Assembly (NCBI GenBank): GCA_029204225.1
Contig: CM055094.1
Coordinates: 27,512,107 to 27,576,106, forward strand
Direction of reading: 5' to 3'
DNA: 64,000 nt
Source: Diphasiastrum complanatum
Taxonomy: Eukaryota > Streptophyta > Lycopodiopsida > Lycopodiales > Lycopodiaceae
This document shows positions 1 to 11,189 of the stretch, piece by piece. Within the stretch, counting starts at the first letter, position 1. Each line of letters begins with the position of its first letter. Below the pieces are notes generated by a model. It was not told where the DNA came from and ran no database searches. It saw only the letters and a program-made list of their open reading frames with translations. Position numbers and translations under genes: made by a program.

Positions 1-222
1 TTAGCCATCCAATATTTCACAAACATCAAACTACTTCGTTGTAGTTTTCTTGAGGAGCATTGAACAGGAAATCCACCCCTTGGCTTAATCCTCTTGTTTA
101 GTGTGGTATCAAGCTCCAAAAAAATAGTTCACAACTCCTTGTATCTCAACCAATTATGCAAACTAAGCAGATCACATGTACTAAGACTGACCATGGATAC
201 ACATAAGTAAGACGACATCTGT
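1..222. other. No feature seen
   Basis: I see no coding potential, repeat boundary or RNA signature in this stretch. It is AT-rich flanking sequence before the CACGTG cluster. Confidence 0.5.
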
Positions 223-391
223 CACGTGCAAGAATGACATGCATCGAAAAAGGATTCGTGCACGTGTCCCAACCCACGTGGCCTCATAATGAGGTCATCA
301 TTGTTAGTACGGACATTTCACGTGCACGAATTAGATGACGACACGTGTCCTCAGCCGTTTTTTTCACGTGCAAAAATTTCATATATATAAG
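223..391 (+). promoter_or_regulatory. G-box cluster with TATA box, promoter of the H3-like gene
   Basis: Six exact CACGTG boxes lie at 223, 261, 275, 319, 342 and 365, followed by ATATATATAAG at about 381-391. In plants CACGTG is the binding core of bZIP and bHLH factors. A TATA box sits about 300 bp before the H3-like ATG at 696. The same layout (six CACGTG, then TATA) recurs at 63305-63576 at the other end of the window, so it is unlikely to be chance. Promoter function is inferred. Confidence 0.6.
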
Positions 392-440
392 TCCTCGGAA
401 TTTTCATTTTTTTTTGCAGAATTTTTGGTTTTTGCTCCCA

Positions 441-621
441 ATATCGCTCTCAAGCGCGCCCTCTCACCGTTTGATCGTCTACCTTCTCACAGTGCGCTTG
501 AGACCAATATCGTTGTTAGTCCAATATTGCTTTCGAACGCACTCTCCTTTTTTAAAAATATTCTGTGTATATCTTGCACTCGAAATCGATATTCGGTTCT
601 GGTATCGATTTCAAGCGCCCC
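441..621 (+). promoter_or_regulatory. Array of a 20-bp ATATCGC-type motif in the leader
   Basis: Four related 20-mers lie between the TATA box and the H3-like ATG: ATATCGCTCTCAAGCGCGCC at 441, a reverse-strand ATATTGGTCTCAAGCGCACT at about 491-510, ATATTGCTTTCGAACGCACT at 524, and GTATCGATTTCAAGCGCCCC at about 602. They share ATAT(C/T)G, a short spacer and GCGC. Close relatives sit in the promoter region at 63.06-63.73 kb. They could be protein-binding sites or remnants of tandem duplication. Confidence 0.55.
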
Positions 622-695
622 CTTATCATAAATTCTTTTGTTTTCATTCCCTGCGCTTTTGTTCAAACTTTTTTTTTTAGATTTTTTTTCTTAGA

Positions 696-2731
696 ATGAT
701 GGCCAGGACCAAATCCACTGCCCATGCCATAACCATTGTACAGTCATCCCATGCTCGTGTTCCCCCTGGTATTGGTCGTAGATGTGGCAAGAAGCAGATC
801 TGTTGAGGAAGATTAGAAAACTCCAGAGAGCAATTGAATTGTTGATCCCTAGAGCTCCTTTCAACCGATTTGTAAGGAATGTCACTATGTCACTTGGGCT
901 AAATGTTCGTTTTGTCGTGACAGCCATGCAGGCCTTACAAGGTGCTACAGAAGATTTTTTGTCCCAATTTTTTGAGGATACCTGTCTTTTGGCATGCATG
1001 GTAAGCGTGTCACCATCATGCCAAAAGATTTCATCACTCTCAAAAGACTTCGGGACCGTTTTTCTAGTCTGCATGTTGATAATGCCAGTACCTCCAGAGA
1101 CCTGCCTCTGGATAGAACCAATTTGCTGACTACCTCTAGGAGGAAGAGGAAGCAGCCTGTCCCCAAGAAGGCTGGATCTCGAAGGCCAGCTGCTTCCCTT
1201 CCTCCGAGAGTTATCCCGGCCAAGAGACCCCGGATCGTCCTTAGCTCTGAGTCCGATGCTGGAGAATCTGATTCAGATCAAAAATCATCACTCTTTCCTC
1301 CTCCTGTTATTCGTCCAGCTCCTCAACAGGTTTCTTCACCAAAAGTGTTGATTATCCAAGAGGAGCTCGACAAAATAACAGAGAAATCTGTAAATATTGT
1401 ATCTACTTCTTTTTTTACTCCTGTACATAATTTTTTTGTAAAAATTTCATATGATCTTGCCCAGATTTATTTTGATTCTGACCATTATAACCAGTAGAAG
1501 CCTACCTAGCTAATAAAATTGATCTTCTCGGCAATTATTTTGATTTTTTTCTTCCAGATTTACATAAAAGCTTTAGATTAGGTCCCAAATTTTGTGCAGA
1601 AAATTTCAGATGTAATAGTAGAAGCCAGAGGATCCTTTTTGCAGAATAGTATTAGTTTCGATTCCCATGGTATTGTTTTTGTTGTTAGTTTATTTTTCAT
1701 GGGAGCGATAAATTCAAAAGAAGCCAATTTTGAGAAGGCTGTATATTTTATCGAATGTAGTCCTGTGGCAAAATTTTATTTGATTCCATATGAAAATAAG
1801 TAAGGATTGATCTTTTGTTTTTGTCTTTAATCTGGATTGTTGTATGCGGCATTGCTTTAATAAGTAAGGATTGCTTTAATAAGTATGGATTTATCGATAT
1901 TTGTATTTTAGTTATTGCAGTAGGCATTGGAGCCTGAACATTATTTCTGTAAAGATAAATAAGTAAGGAGTATCAAATTTTCTATGTGTAAAATTAAACT
2001 CAGTTGCGAATACACATAGAGAATTTGATTCTCTACTTCATGATGTCGTTCGAGAAATACTGACAATGGCAATCTCAATTGGAGAGATAACCATTAGATC
2101 TTTCAAGGTATATTCGATTTATCTCTTATATGCATGTATTTTTTTTTTAGTTCAAATCTATCATCATAGCATAAATAAATTTTCTATCATAATATTACTA
2201 ATTTTCGTTCAATATATGTAGTGTGTACAGCAAAAGGACGCTTTTAGCTGTGCACGGTTCGTCTTGTACAATACGAAGCTATTTTTTTAATGGTATAATT
2301 TACAAGTAGATGTAGATATTGAAAAGGTAATATTCTGTTCATTTGTAGTTCCTTTCATTTTGATTCATATTTTTTTACTATCATTGTTTGTAATTTGCTG
2401 ATTCTCGTGTTTTGTGATGATAGTTCACTCTTGAGCCGTATACTCTATAGATTTTAACAAGAATTGATCAGAACCTATGTTCAGAACGGTGTAAGCGTTG
2501 CACTTGAGATCGAGGGCTCTCAAAAGCAAGCTGCTCCTGGCTTAACAGCCTTTCAGATTGCTCAGGATTAAATCTTATTATATATGATCAAAAAGAAATA
2601 GAAGAAGACAATATTATAACAGAGAGTCCTCTTGTCTTAAAAGGCATTAAGGCCTTTCCCGAAACACAGGAAGGCGAGATTATAGAAGGAGTTGTTCCTT
2701 ATCAGTTCCTAATACTGATAAAGAAAATATA
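696..2731 (+). pseudogene. Divergent histone H3-fold gene with long C-terminal extension, frameshifted
   Basis: The first ATG (696) opens with an H3-like tail, MMARTKSTA, but reaches TGA after 36 codons. A second frame from about 800 gives the H3 alphaN and alpha1 helices (LLRKIRKLQRAIELLI, APFNRFVRN) and alpha2 (ALQGATEDFLSQFFEDT). A third frame from 994 gives the end of the fold, GKRVTIMPKDF. Two one-base frame changes therefore separate the parts. The protein then runs on for about 100 residues with basic clusters (SRRKRKQ, AKRPR) and an acidic patch (SESDAGESDSD), neither present in canonical H3. Plausible splice sites suggest further exons at about 1600-1799, 2004-2107, 2221-2326 and 2424-2731. 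Loop 1 is not lengthened as in typical CENH3, so I do not call it CENH3. The homology is clear. Whether the gene works is doubtful, and the exons after 1400 are inferred from splice signals. Confidence 0.7.
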
Positions 2732-3091
2732 GAAAAATTGATTGAATAGAGATCTATTTGTAAATAGAGATACATCAAAAAAAAAATACAATCATTTCAC
2801 ATGTAAACAACTCGTTTATGGATTTTTTTTTATTGATATCAATATAGATTCTTACAATCAGGTTGTGTCCATAGTGTAATATTGGAATGCAATTTTCTAT
2901 ATTGATAAAAAGACATGATGATTGGCATGTATTTGCTGATAGTGAATCTTAGTGTTCTTCCATAAGTTGGATTGTTTCGCCAATATCTCTGCATTTGATC
3001 TCGAGCTCATGTCTTTTACGTACCTGTATAAAACTAATACAAAGTGAGTTACAATTAGTACAGAGATTGTATTAGAAAGTTTTGATTGAAA
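2732..3091. other. AT-rich spacer between convergent gene remnants
   Basis: AT-rich sequence lies between the 3' end of the plus-strand H3-like gene and the 3' end of the minus-strand gene remnant. I see no gene. It may hold both transcript ends, since the two units converge here. Confidence 0.4.
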
Positions 3092-4410
3092 CTATTCATA
3101 CAAGATCGAGTGTTTACAGTTACTTACGAGTTTACCATTGAAAATGAATCTGAAGTCTGAAAGTACATCATCTTGTAGGAACAATAGCTCCCGTCTGATG
3201 TAATTTAGATTCCAATCTTCTTCCACCTCAACACACGTCAAAACGACATTATTGTATATAGTTTTAATATTTTTTCGTTTTGAATGTCCATTGGCTTCCA
3301 AGTCTTGATTGAGTGGCACCCATTTACCTTTATTTTTTTTCCATCTTTGATAATGGAAGCATAAGCTCAACATTTGTTTTTCAATTTGATAATGGAAGCA
3401 CATGAAAGACATTTTAATTTTGCATTCTATTTCTCCATCTGATCTTTTGTCCCAGCCTTCATCCATAAGTTCAAATAATAAACTATCTGATAAATTTTTG
3501 CATACAAACATCGTTGGAGTTTTGTGTACATTGACACTTGAAAAGAAATCCACAAATATATTCAAGGAAATAAGCCAACTCAATCTGACTGTTTCCGATC
3601 TCGTGCTCATTTTTAATGAATTTTTTACATCATTATATATCTTGCAACGAAATAATTCCTGAAACTGTAGCATCTAGTGCAATTCGTTCATCACTTTCAA
3701 AACTAGGTAATGGAATTGGTACTATTTGTCCAAAATTTTCTTTTGTATCAGGAATGTACATTGATTCATAAAAAAATATCTCACTATCAACTAGACTTTT
3801 TGCAGTTCTACCTCGATATTCCAGATGTCCAATATCAGTGTGAATAACATCTAGCACACCTGCTAAAGATCCCCTCGGCTCTCATTCATTTATGTTGAAT
3901 GGATATAAATCTGCAAGAGAAAAATGATCAGGTTGGCAAGTTTACTATTAGATATTTATGAATGACAAAAATCTAAGTATCAAAAATATCAATACTCACA
4001 GTTGCTTTTTTTGTGATCTTGACGGTTGAATTTTTGCACATTTATCTCTGAATGCATATATACATGTTGGACTAGAATTCCATAAATAGATTTTCCTCCT
4101 GATGATGTTCTGAAATCCAATATTCTGGCCTTCCAATAAGATCGAAATGATAGTTTTGGCCTTTTGCTTTTTCAAAATGCTCCTCTTGATGATGAATGTA
4201 TCAAAACCCAAGAGTTTTTTGGATATTTTCAAGGCACCCATAATCCATTATCATCTTTCTCGTTGAGTAGAAGCACATAGTCGATTGAGGAGCACGGCTT
4301 CCTTGATGGCACCATTCGTAATGTGCATGCAAAAATCTGAAACACTGAACTATGAATCTGAAAATTTGCGTAGACAAAAAAACCATGAATCTAAAAAAAT
4401 GTGTTGGCAT
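3092..4410 (-). pseudogene. Unrecognised multi-exon gene remnant
   Basis: I do not recognise the product. Three blocks of good coding character follow each other on the minus strand. One spans about 4241-4000 (ending SRSQKKQ before a GTGAGT donor). The next spans about 3909-3633 (contains DVIHTDIGHLEYRG and IPLPSFESDERIAL) after a TTGCAG acceptor, and the last 3673-3092 (contains SWLISLNIFVDFFSSVNVH, NLSDSLLFELMDEGWD, CVEVEEDWNLNYIRREL). One in-frame TGA near 3890 and small frame shifts indicate decay. No transposase or polymerase motif is visible. It converges on the H3-like gene and may belong to the same unit. The exon structure is inferred from splice signals, and the 5' end is not defined. 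Confidence 0.4.
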
Positions 4411-4880
4411 AAATTTGAAACACTAATCTATTTGGCGCCACGAATTAACTCTGGTTAACCCTAGTAACCATGATTTGACAATGCATATACATTAATGGTA
4501 CATCGATTTTCTCATTTCAACCATCTGTCATATTCATTTTCAATATCTTTGGGTCTCTTCGGGCAGTGATGAGCTGGAAGGGCACGCCTCATCAAGCAAT
4601 AGCATTTCCACATGCTGTCCGACGAAACAGCAATATATTTTAAAAGTTTTTATTTTATTTGTATTTGGAAAATTCTACATTACTTAGAACCCCGATTTCA
4701 AGGTGTCAATTGGTCCACATGGCAACGAAAATAAGAAAAAAAATAAAAAAGCATCTTTTTCAGAGGCCCTCTTCGGGCTCTAAGTTTCTCTTAGTGAATC
4801 CTTCAAACGTCTGGATTTCTGAATGAGGCTTGTAGAATTTGACTCGGTCATGCATTTGTTTGTTGTATCCGAGATGATTA
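4411..4880. other. Non-coding stretch
   Basis: I see no ORF with coding character. On the minus strand it would be downstream of the gag-like ORFs at 4881-5616 and may be part of the same decayed retroelement. Confidence 0.35.
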
Positions 4881-5616
4881 TCATACTAGTGGAGCTGCAA
4901 GTGTTGACCATCTTCCTTCCAACAATGCCAACTCCCCTACCATGAGAACACTATAATGTCGACAAATATGTGAGATGTGTACTGCATATGCAGTGTGCTT
5001 CCCATGTTCCATCGAGGGATGGAAGGCCTTGAAGACAATGGTTCCAAAATTTATCTGCTCACTCTTAATGGCTACCAACAGATATCCAATGTTCATGACC
5101 GATATATATGGTTGAGTCCGCATCCGTGCTATGTAAAGCCACATCATTGATCATCTATATTTTATATCCTTTTCTAGGCATAAAAAAATTGCCATAAAAC
5201 AAATTGGCTTTGTTTATGTCCTCCCTAGATAAGACTGGAGGGACTATGTTGTCATTCGGTAGATGAAGCGCAATAGCAAAGGTGGATTCCTGGATATTCA
5301 ACTGAACACCACGAACCTGCGATAGGACTGCAGTATCTGTGACGCCCACCAATCCCTGTATAAATTTGTTGCTAGCTTTGATCAGCACTATTGAGGGATC
5401 AATCACGAGCATAAGCCCCAACCTGCATTGATCGGCTAGCGCTTGGAACTCTTCGATGTCCATTATGTTCCGCACTTTCCAGTTTACATTGGCTGGTATT
5501 GCTGATCCAGTTGCCATTGTCAGAGCTGATTGTGAGAGTGATCGTGAATGGTTGGTAGCAAGCGCTGGATCGCAATGGAGCAGTAAGCACGGGAGCTTGA
5601 AAGCAAAAACGAGCAA
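4881..5616 (-). pseudogene. Unrecognised retroelement-like ORF, two frames
   Basis: Two minus-strand frames join into one reading. 5616-5155 contains NVNWKVRNIMDIEEFQALAD, LGLMLVIDPSIVLI and LSREDINKANLFYGNFF. Then 5147-4881 contains MRTQPYISVMNIGYLL, EQINFGTIVFKAFHP and GKHTAYAVHISHICRHYSVL. A stop or frame change near 5150 separates them. The pattern of short hydrophobic helices without catalytic motifs resembles gag-like or accessory ORFs of plant LTR retrotransposons. A gypsy integrase tail lies just upstream in the same orientation (6190-6360). I cannot name a family. Being a host gene remnant is also possible. Confidence 0.35.
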
Positions 5617-5732
5617 AAATACGGATTGAGGTAAAGAGAAAGTGACGAGGAATTTGATGCAAGTAGCAAAAACGGACGGAAAATGAGTAATAAAGGTGAC
5701 ACATTATTTTATGAGTACATGTGTCAATACAC

Positions 5733-5790
5733 AAAACGTTTGTCGTCATGCATTAACTAAAAAAACGTTTGTCGTCATGCATTAACTAAA
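5733..5790. repeat. Tandem duplication of about 29 bp, two copies
   Basis: The word AAAACGTTTGTCGTCATG plus the next ten bases is present twice in direct succession. The two copies are nearly perfect, so it is a recent local duplication. Confidence 0.85.
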
Positions 5791-5959
5791 AGCCCAAGGT
5801 CAAATTAGAGAAATAAATATAGAATCAATTGTTCGACTATTTGATGCTTATAGAATATTCTTCTATAATCTAGAATGTTCGAGAGCTTAATAAAATAAAA
5901 CTCAACCGATACATCGTCGCACAAACTTAGGAACGAACAATCGGAAAGAAAACTTAACG

Positions 5960-6190
5960 AACATTCGTTGAATAGGTGAATAAATAAAAAAATTAAATAA
6001 AAAAATCAATTAATAGTAACTAAAATAATAATAATAATGATAATAACAATAAATAACAAGATTAATAAATAATTAAAAAAATAGATAATAAATAACTAGA
6101 AATAAATAATAAATAATAAGTAACAAATAATTAAAATAATTAACTAAACAGTTAAAATAATTAAATAATTTAAAAAATAAAAAAATATTT
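5960..6190. repeat. AT-rich low-complexity tract
   Basis: The stretch is made almost entirely of AATAAATAA-like words, with no coding content. It separates the gypsy tail (right) from the gag-like ORF (left). Confidence 0.8.
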
Positions 6191-6522
6191 ACAAGTAGTA
6201 TTTCTTCACACGGAAGCCATTTATGCTTGTTGGTTGCAAATTTCCCTATAGATCAGCTAGTTGGAGGGATCCATTGTCGAAAATTTCAATAACTTTGTAA
6301 GGACCCATCCAGCAAGTGTGCAACTTGCCTGTAAATTTGATATGTCGATTGTCGTACAAAATGTTGGAGGATGCAAGCTACCCACAAAGTGGCTGCTTCT
6401 GTAAAGGCACAAAAAAGAGTGCATTCGTCCCATAAGTAAATGGAGACTAAAACATCACCCACATATAAGCTCATTGTAGACACAATACCCTTGTCCCCTG
6501 GTACCAGCCCTTTTGGGGTCAA
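6190..6522 (-). mobile_element. Ty3/gypsy remnant, integrase C-terminus
   Basis: The minus strand at about 6350-6190 reads CWMGPYKVIEIFDNGSLQLA and then, after one stop, GNLQPTSINGFRVKKYYL. This GPY-K-V-I motif and the N-G-(Y/F)-R-(L/V)-K ending are typical of the C-terminal end of plant gypsy integrases of the Tat/Athila type. The sequence to 6522 upstream has no clear continuation of the integrase core, so only a tail is left. LTRs were not found. Confidence 0.6.
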
Positions 6523-6529
6523 AGGGTAA

Positions 6530-9500
6530 TGATGGCGGGCGAAATATGTAATTGTTCTACTTTTTCTAAGATAATGTGGCTATATAGTTTGTGTTATCAT
6601 GTTGAAGTGCTTAATAATGATATATGTGACATTATCATTTTTATTGGATTGATGCAAGGCTTTGTATGCTTTATGGGGTAATGGTAAGCTTTCAACAAGA
6701 AAGCTAAAGCAGTGCATGAGACTTTCTTGGTTCATGCTGAACAATTTTTTTTCCTTTGCTTGATCTTCCTTGGTTAAAGTGCACACAAATGTACTTAGTA
6801 AGAATAATATAATGTTCAATGCAAAAACACTATTTAAACTTGTATGCAACATCAATTATTACAAAGCTCAAACATGAGCACTAACTTTTAACTTAATTCT
6901 AACTTCAAAGTTTTAACTTCCAAAACTTGACCTACTTAGCAATTTATTGTACACACACAAGATTACATTGTCAACTTGCTAGATTTATTTATGTAAATAG
7001 CTTCTTTAGCTTTTAAATTGATATACATCGACATTATTGATCTAAACTTTATGTCATACATATCTCTAATAGGGTAGAGTCAGTCCAAGTCTTTGTGCAT
7101 ATATTTTGAACAATCATGAACTATTGCTAGTCAAAAACGTACTTTCAAAGTACTAGTATGTGTCACTAGTTAGCTTTTTGTATGATAATCGATCACTAAC
7201 TAAAATAAAATGGTTGTCTTATAGTAGATTTTTCCAAAGGTATGGAAAAGGATTGGAATGGTCATGAGTGAATGAATATTAGTTAAGATTACTTCAAAAA
7301 TGAAAAAAAAAAAAACTGTACATATTTGCAAAGTTGCACTCTTACATGTAGCAATAATAAAGACTAAAATTGTAGATGTGGTGTGCATAGCTAATGTCAT
7401 TCAATTAGAATAAATTTGATATGTCTTACTATAACCAATCAAAATGCACAAAGGTACATATAGCGTCGGCTTTATTTGAGCATGTCGAGATTGTGATTAT
7501 TGGTAGAAATGCTCTTGCATGGGAGAAAACTATATATCAAACATTTGTGAGTCATTTTCATGTTTATGGATGCTGAAATGTCAACATTATTAAGACCATC
7601 CTCTTGACCTTTGAGAAAACTTAATAACATAAACAATTTTCATATCCATTTTTTGATATGCAAATATTCTAGACTATATCAAACACCCTAAAATAGGACA
7701 ATCATATAATGCTTTTAACAAACATTTATGTCCATATCACAATATTTTGTTCAATGCTCTAAAATAGAAATAAGTTTCTTAAAATAATACAATGAGAGTA
7801 TAGAGAAATATGCATTATCCTAACAAAGAGCAAGATAGGAGTAAGCCATTGATGGTAGCAAAGATAGTAGAAGATGTAAATCTTATAGATGAAAAGGATG
7901 TTTTTTCAATCACATGTTCCAACTTGAATTTCAAACGTCATATTCTTCCGTTGTATCTATTCGTGATATGCAAAGCTTTCAATAAGTTCATATCAAAGCA
8001 TTATGAAAAAGTATATTTATCTAAGTTCCTTTTTATTGATTGTTTTACGTAGTAGAAAACTTGATATAAACTAAGTTCCCTTCATTATAGATATTGATAG
8101 AAGAATTATGGAACTTAGATTGACTAGTTGGCAACAAATCATACAATATGTAGTTGTCATAAATAAGTGGCTCATGTCATGATGCCTAACATCATGTTGA
8201 CTTTGATGCCAACTAATAACAATACTGTAAGTGATATAATTTGAGAATATGTACATTAGAGAAAAATGGTCATTGTAACCAAAGCATGAAAGTGTGGAAC
8301 TATACATAATATTGCAGTCCCACCTTGCATAAGTGAACCTTTCTTTATCATGTCATATATATCAATGTTAGTAGATGTGAGAGCACTTGAAATACTTATT
8401 ATCCTTAAAAAAATTATTCTTCAACCCTATTCAAAATTACAATTATCACTAAACTCCAATCACTTTATTTCACAAAAACGTTCTTTTGATTTTAGGATAT
8501 AACACACTTAGAAAAGTCTTACTAAACTTATTTTTTAGCCCTTCTATTTTGAAAACGTTACATCCAAATTTTTTGAAAAGCCATATGGAGGCAATTTTTT
8601 AATTTTCCATGTAAATTAGTAATATAAGTATATACACTAAAAAAATTGAATAGATTCAACAATATACTACATAGTTCCAACATGTTTCAATTATTTCAAT
8701 AATTGCACATTAGCTCATACAAGTGTGTCTATAAGTTTCCAAACTTAATGATTGACTCTAGAAGGCTGTATAGTCTCTTTTACTAAGTTCGCTAGTAAAA
8801 TGATGTAGAAGCACAACCATGCATTGAGATGACTTTATGAGTTTGAAAAGCCTAAGAATGCAAGTTGAAATTAAAAGTATATGATAAACTATTTAGGTGA
8901 ACTATGGGCTACAAAGTCTAAGGACAAATTTAGGAGCTTAAAAAATGTCTAAGGTATGCTATGCATAAAAGTCTCCAATTTTATTAAGATACCAAAAGTG
9001 TACCCATCACTTATACTCTCTATCTCACACAATTAGAAGTCACATTAGACAAACCTTGTGGGCCCAAATGAAATATTACCTTAAATCTTTTATGTACATC
9101 ATACATGCTGAATATTGAACAATGCTAATTCTTGATGACATGGTAGGAAAATTGTATGCTTAAACTACAAAGCAAGAACCTACTAGGACAAGAAGTTCTA
9201 TCTTCATCACTCAAGGCTATCAACCAGGATAAAGATTGAATGATACCAAACTAATAGTTTTTTTCTTTCATTATTATACCTACAAGCATGTATACTTTTA
9301 TAAATGCCATAATTCTCTAACAATGGTAAAGAGAGAATTTTTATATCAAATAATTACAAGCACATTCTCTATAAAAATATTAGTCTCAGTATATGCAAAT
9401 CAAAATCACTCAAAGTTAGTGTAATCAATAATGTGAATCGAGTAAGATCTAGTAGAATATGTTGAATCAATATATTTCTAGCTATGAGTGCAATTAGAGA

Positions 9501-10540
9501 GGTGGTGCACAACCAAAATAAGATATGTAGAGACATTGGAAAGATGTATTTTTTGAGATGATGCTTGCTGATAGACATATAGATGTAATATCTGTTGAAG
9601 AAGAGTAAAATAAAGATGAGATATTTTTGAGTCTTACCATCATGAAAGAAGAAAACTTTTATAATCAAAACAAAAAGGAGTCCTATTTGAAAATGGACTT
9701 CGATATTTTTTGCTCATAAATCAACTTGAGTTCACCATGACTGGACTACTTTTAGAATTGACAAACATTATACCAATGGCAACTTGACTTGTTTGGATGA
9801 GATTTCTAATGAAATTTCAACAATAAAATATTTCTATTCTATTGTAGTGATTGAGATACAAGAAAGATGTAACATAGAGATGATTTTACATGTATAGATT
9901 CATTGATTGAAGTCTCTAATATTCTTAAGTTTTAATCTCCCTAAATGATATGGCCAACTATTATTTAAAAAAAATAGTTGGCTAAGAGCTACAATTCTTT
10001 ATTAGGTACTTTTGAAGGAAAAATTTCTTCTAACGGGATGCTACTTTTGGAGGGGAATAATCTCCTAACATGATGATATATGTGATGGGGCAAGGGAGAT
10101 AAGAAGAACAAAAATGGAGAAGAGAGCATGAATATTGTGGAACAACTCTCCCGTTCTAATCGGCTACTAGGTGCAAAAACAGTCTAATAGACAGCTTATG
10201 CCAAAGATAATCACAGCTTTATGCATTCTGATTGCCCAACAGGATCTTAAAAATTAATTCATACTCTAAAAACAAGAGTACAGTCCACCGAAGAGATTGG
10301 AGATGGTTTGTGTGTGGTATTACTGAAATCAGATTCAACGTAACGTATAGTTATGAAATAAATGGAAGAGCAGTATGACATCGCGAGTTCCTCAGTCATC
10401 AAAGACAGCCATCGTCTGATCAGAAACTAAGGAGTCGTAGATGTCTGTGTGCTGCTAACGCAATCAGAGTCCTGATTGACTGCATCTTGATGACAGGACT
10501 GAAAATTTCTAATAATCCACTCTTTGGACTTGAGTGAATT
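6530..10540. other. AT-rich intergenic sequence, nothing recognised
   Basis: About 4 kb of AT-rich DNA. The ORFs are short (below 100 codons), lack recognisable motifs and have stop-rich neighbours. I found no repeat ends, RNA genes or transposon domains by eye. It could be very old transposon sequence. Confidence 0.5.
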
Positions 10541-10544
10541 CTTT

Positions 10545-11100
<556 letters not shown>

Positions 11101-11189
11101 ACCAACCAACCCGCAATTAGTGAATCCCTTCGGGGGCAGTTAGCTCCCCGAAAGGGATAGTTAAATGCCCACAAAAGAACATCAGTATC

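Noticed and set aside
696-1389. Calling the H3-like ORF CENH3
   Set aside because: Loop 1 has the same length as in canonical H3 and no CENH3-specific signature is seen; the long C-terminal extension is not a CENH3 property.
10416-10440. Hammerhead-ribozyme-like core (CTGATCAGAAAC) near the Penelope-like element
   Set aside because: One core base differs, there is no stem II between the two core boxes, and it lies outside the direct repeat with no second copy, so it is probably chance.
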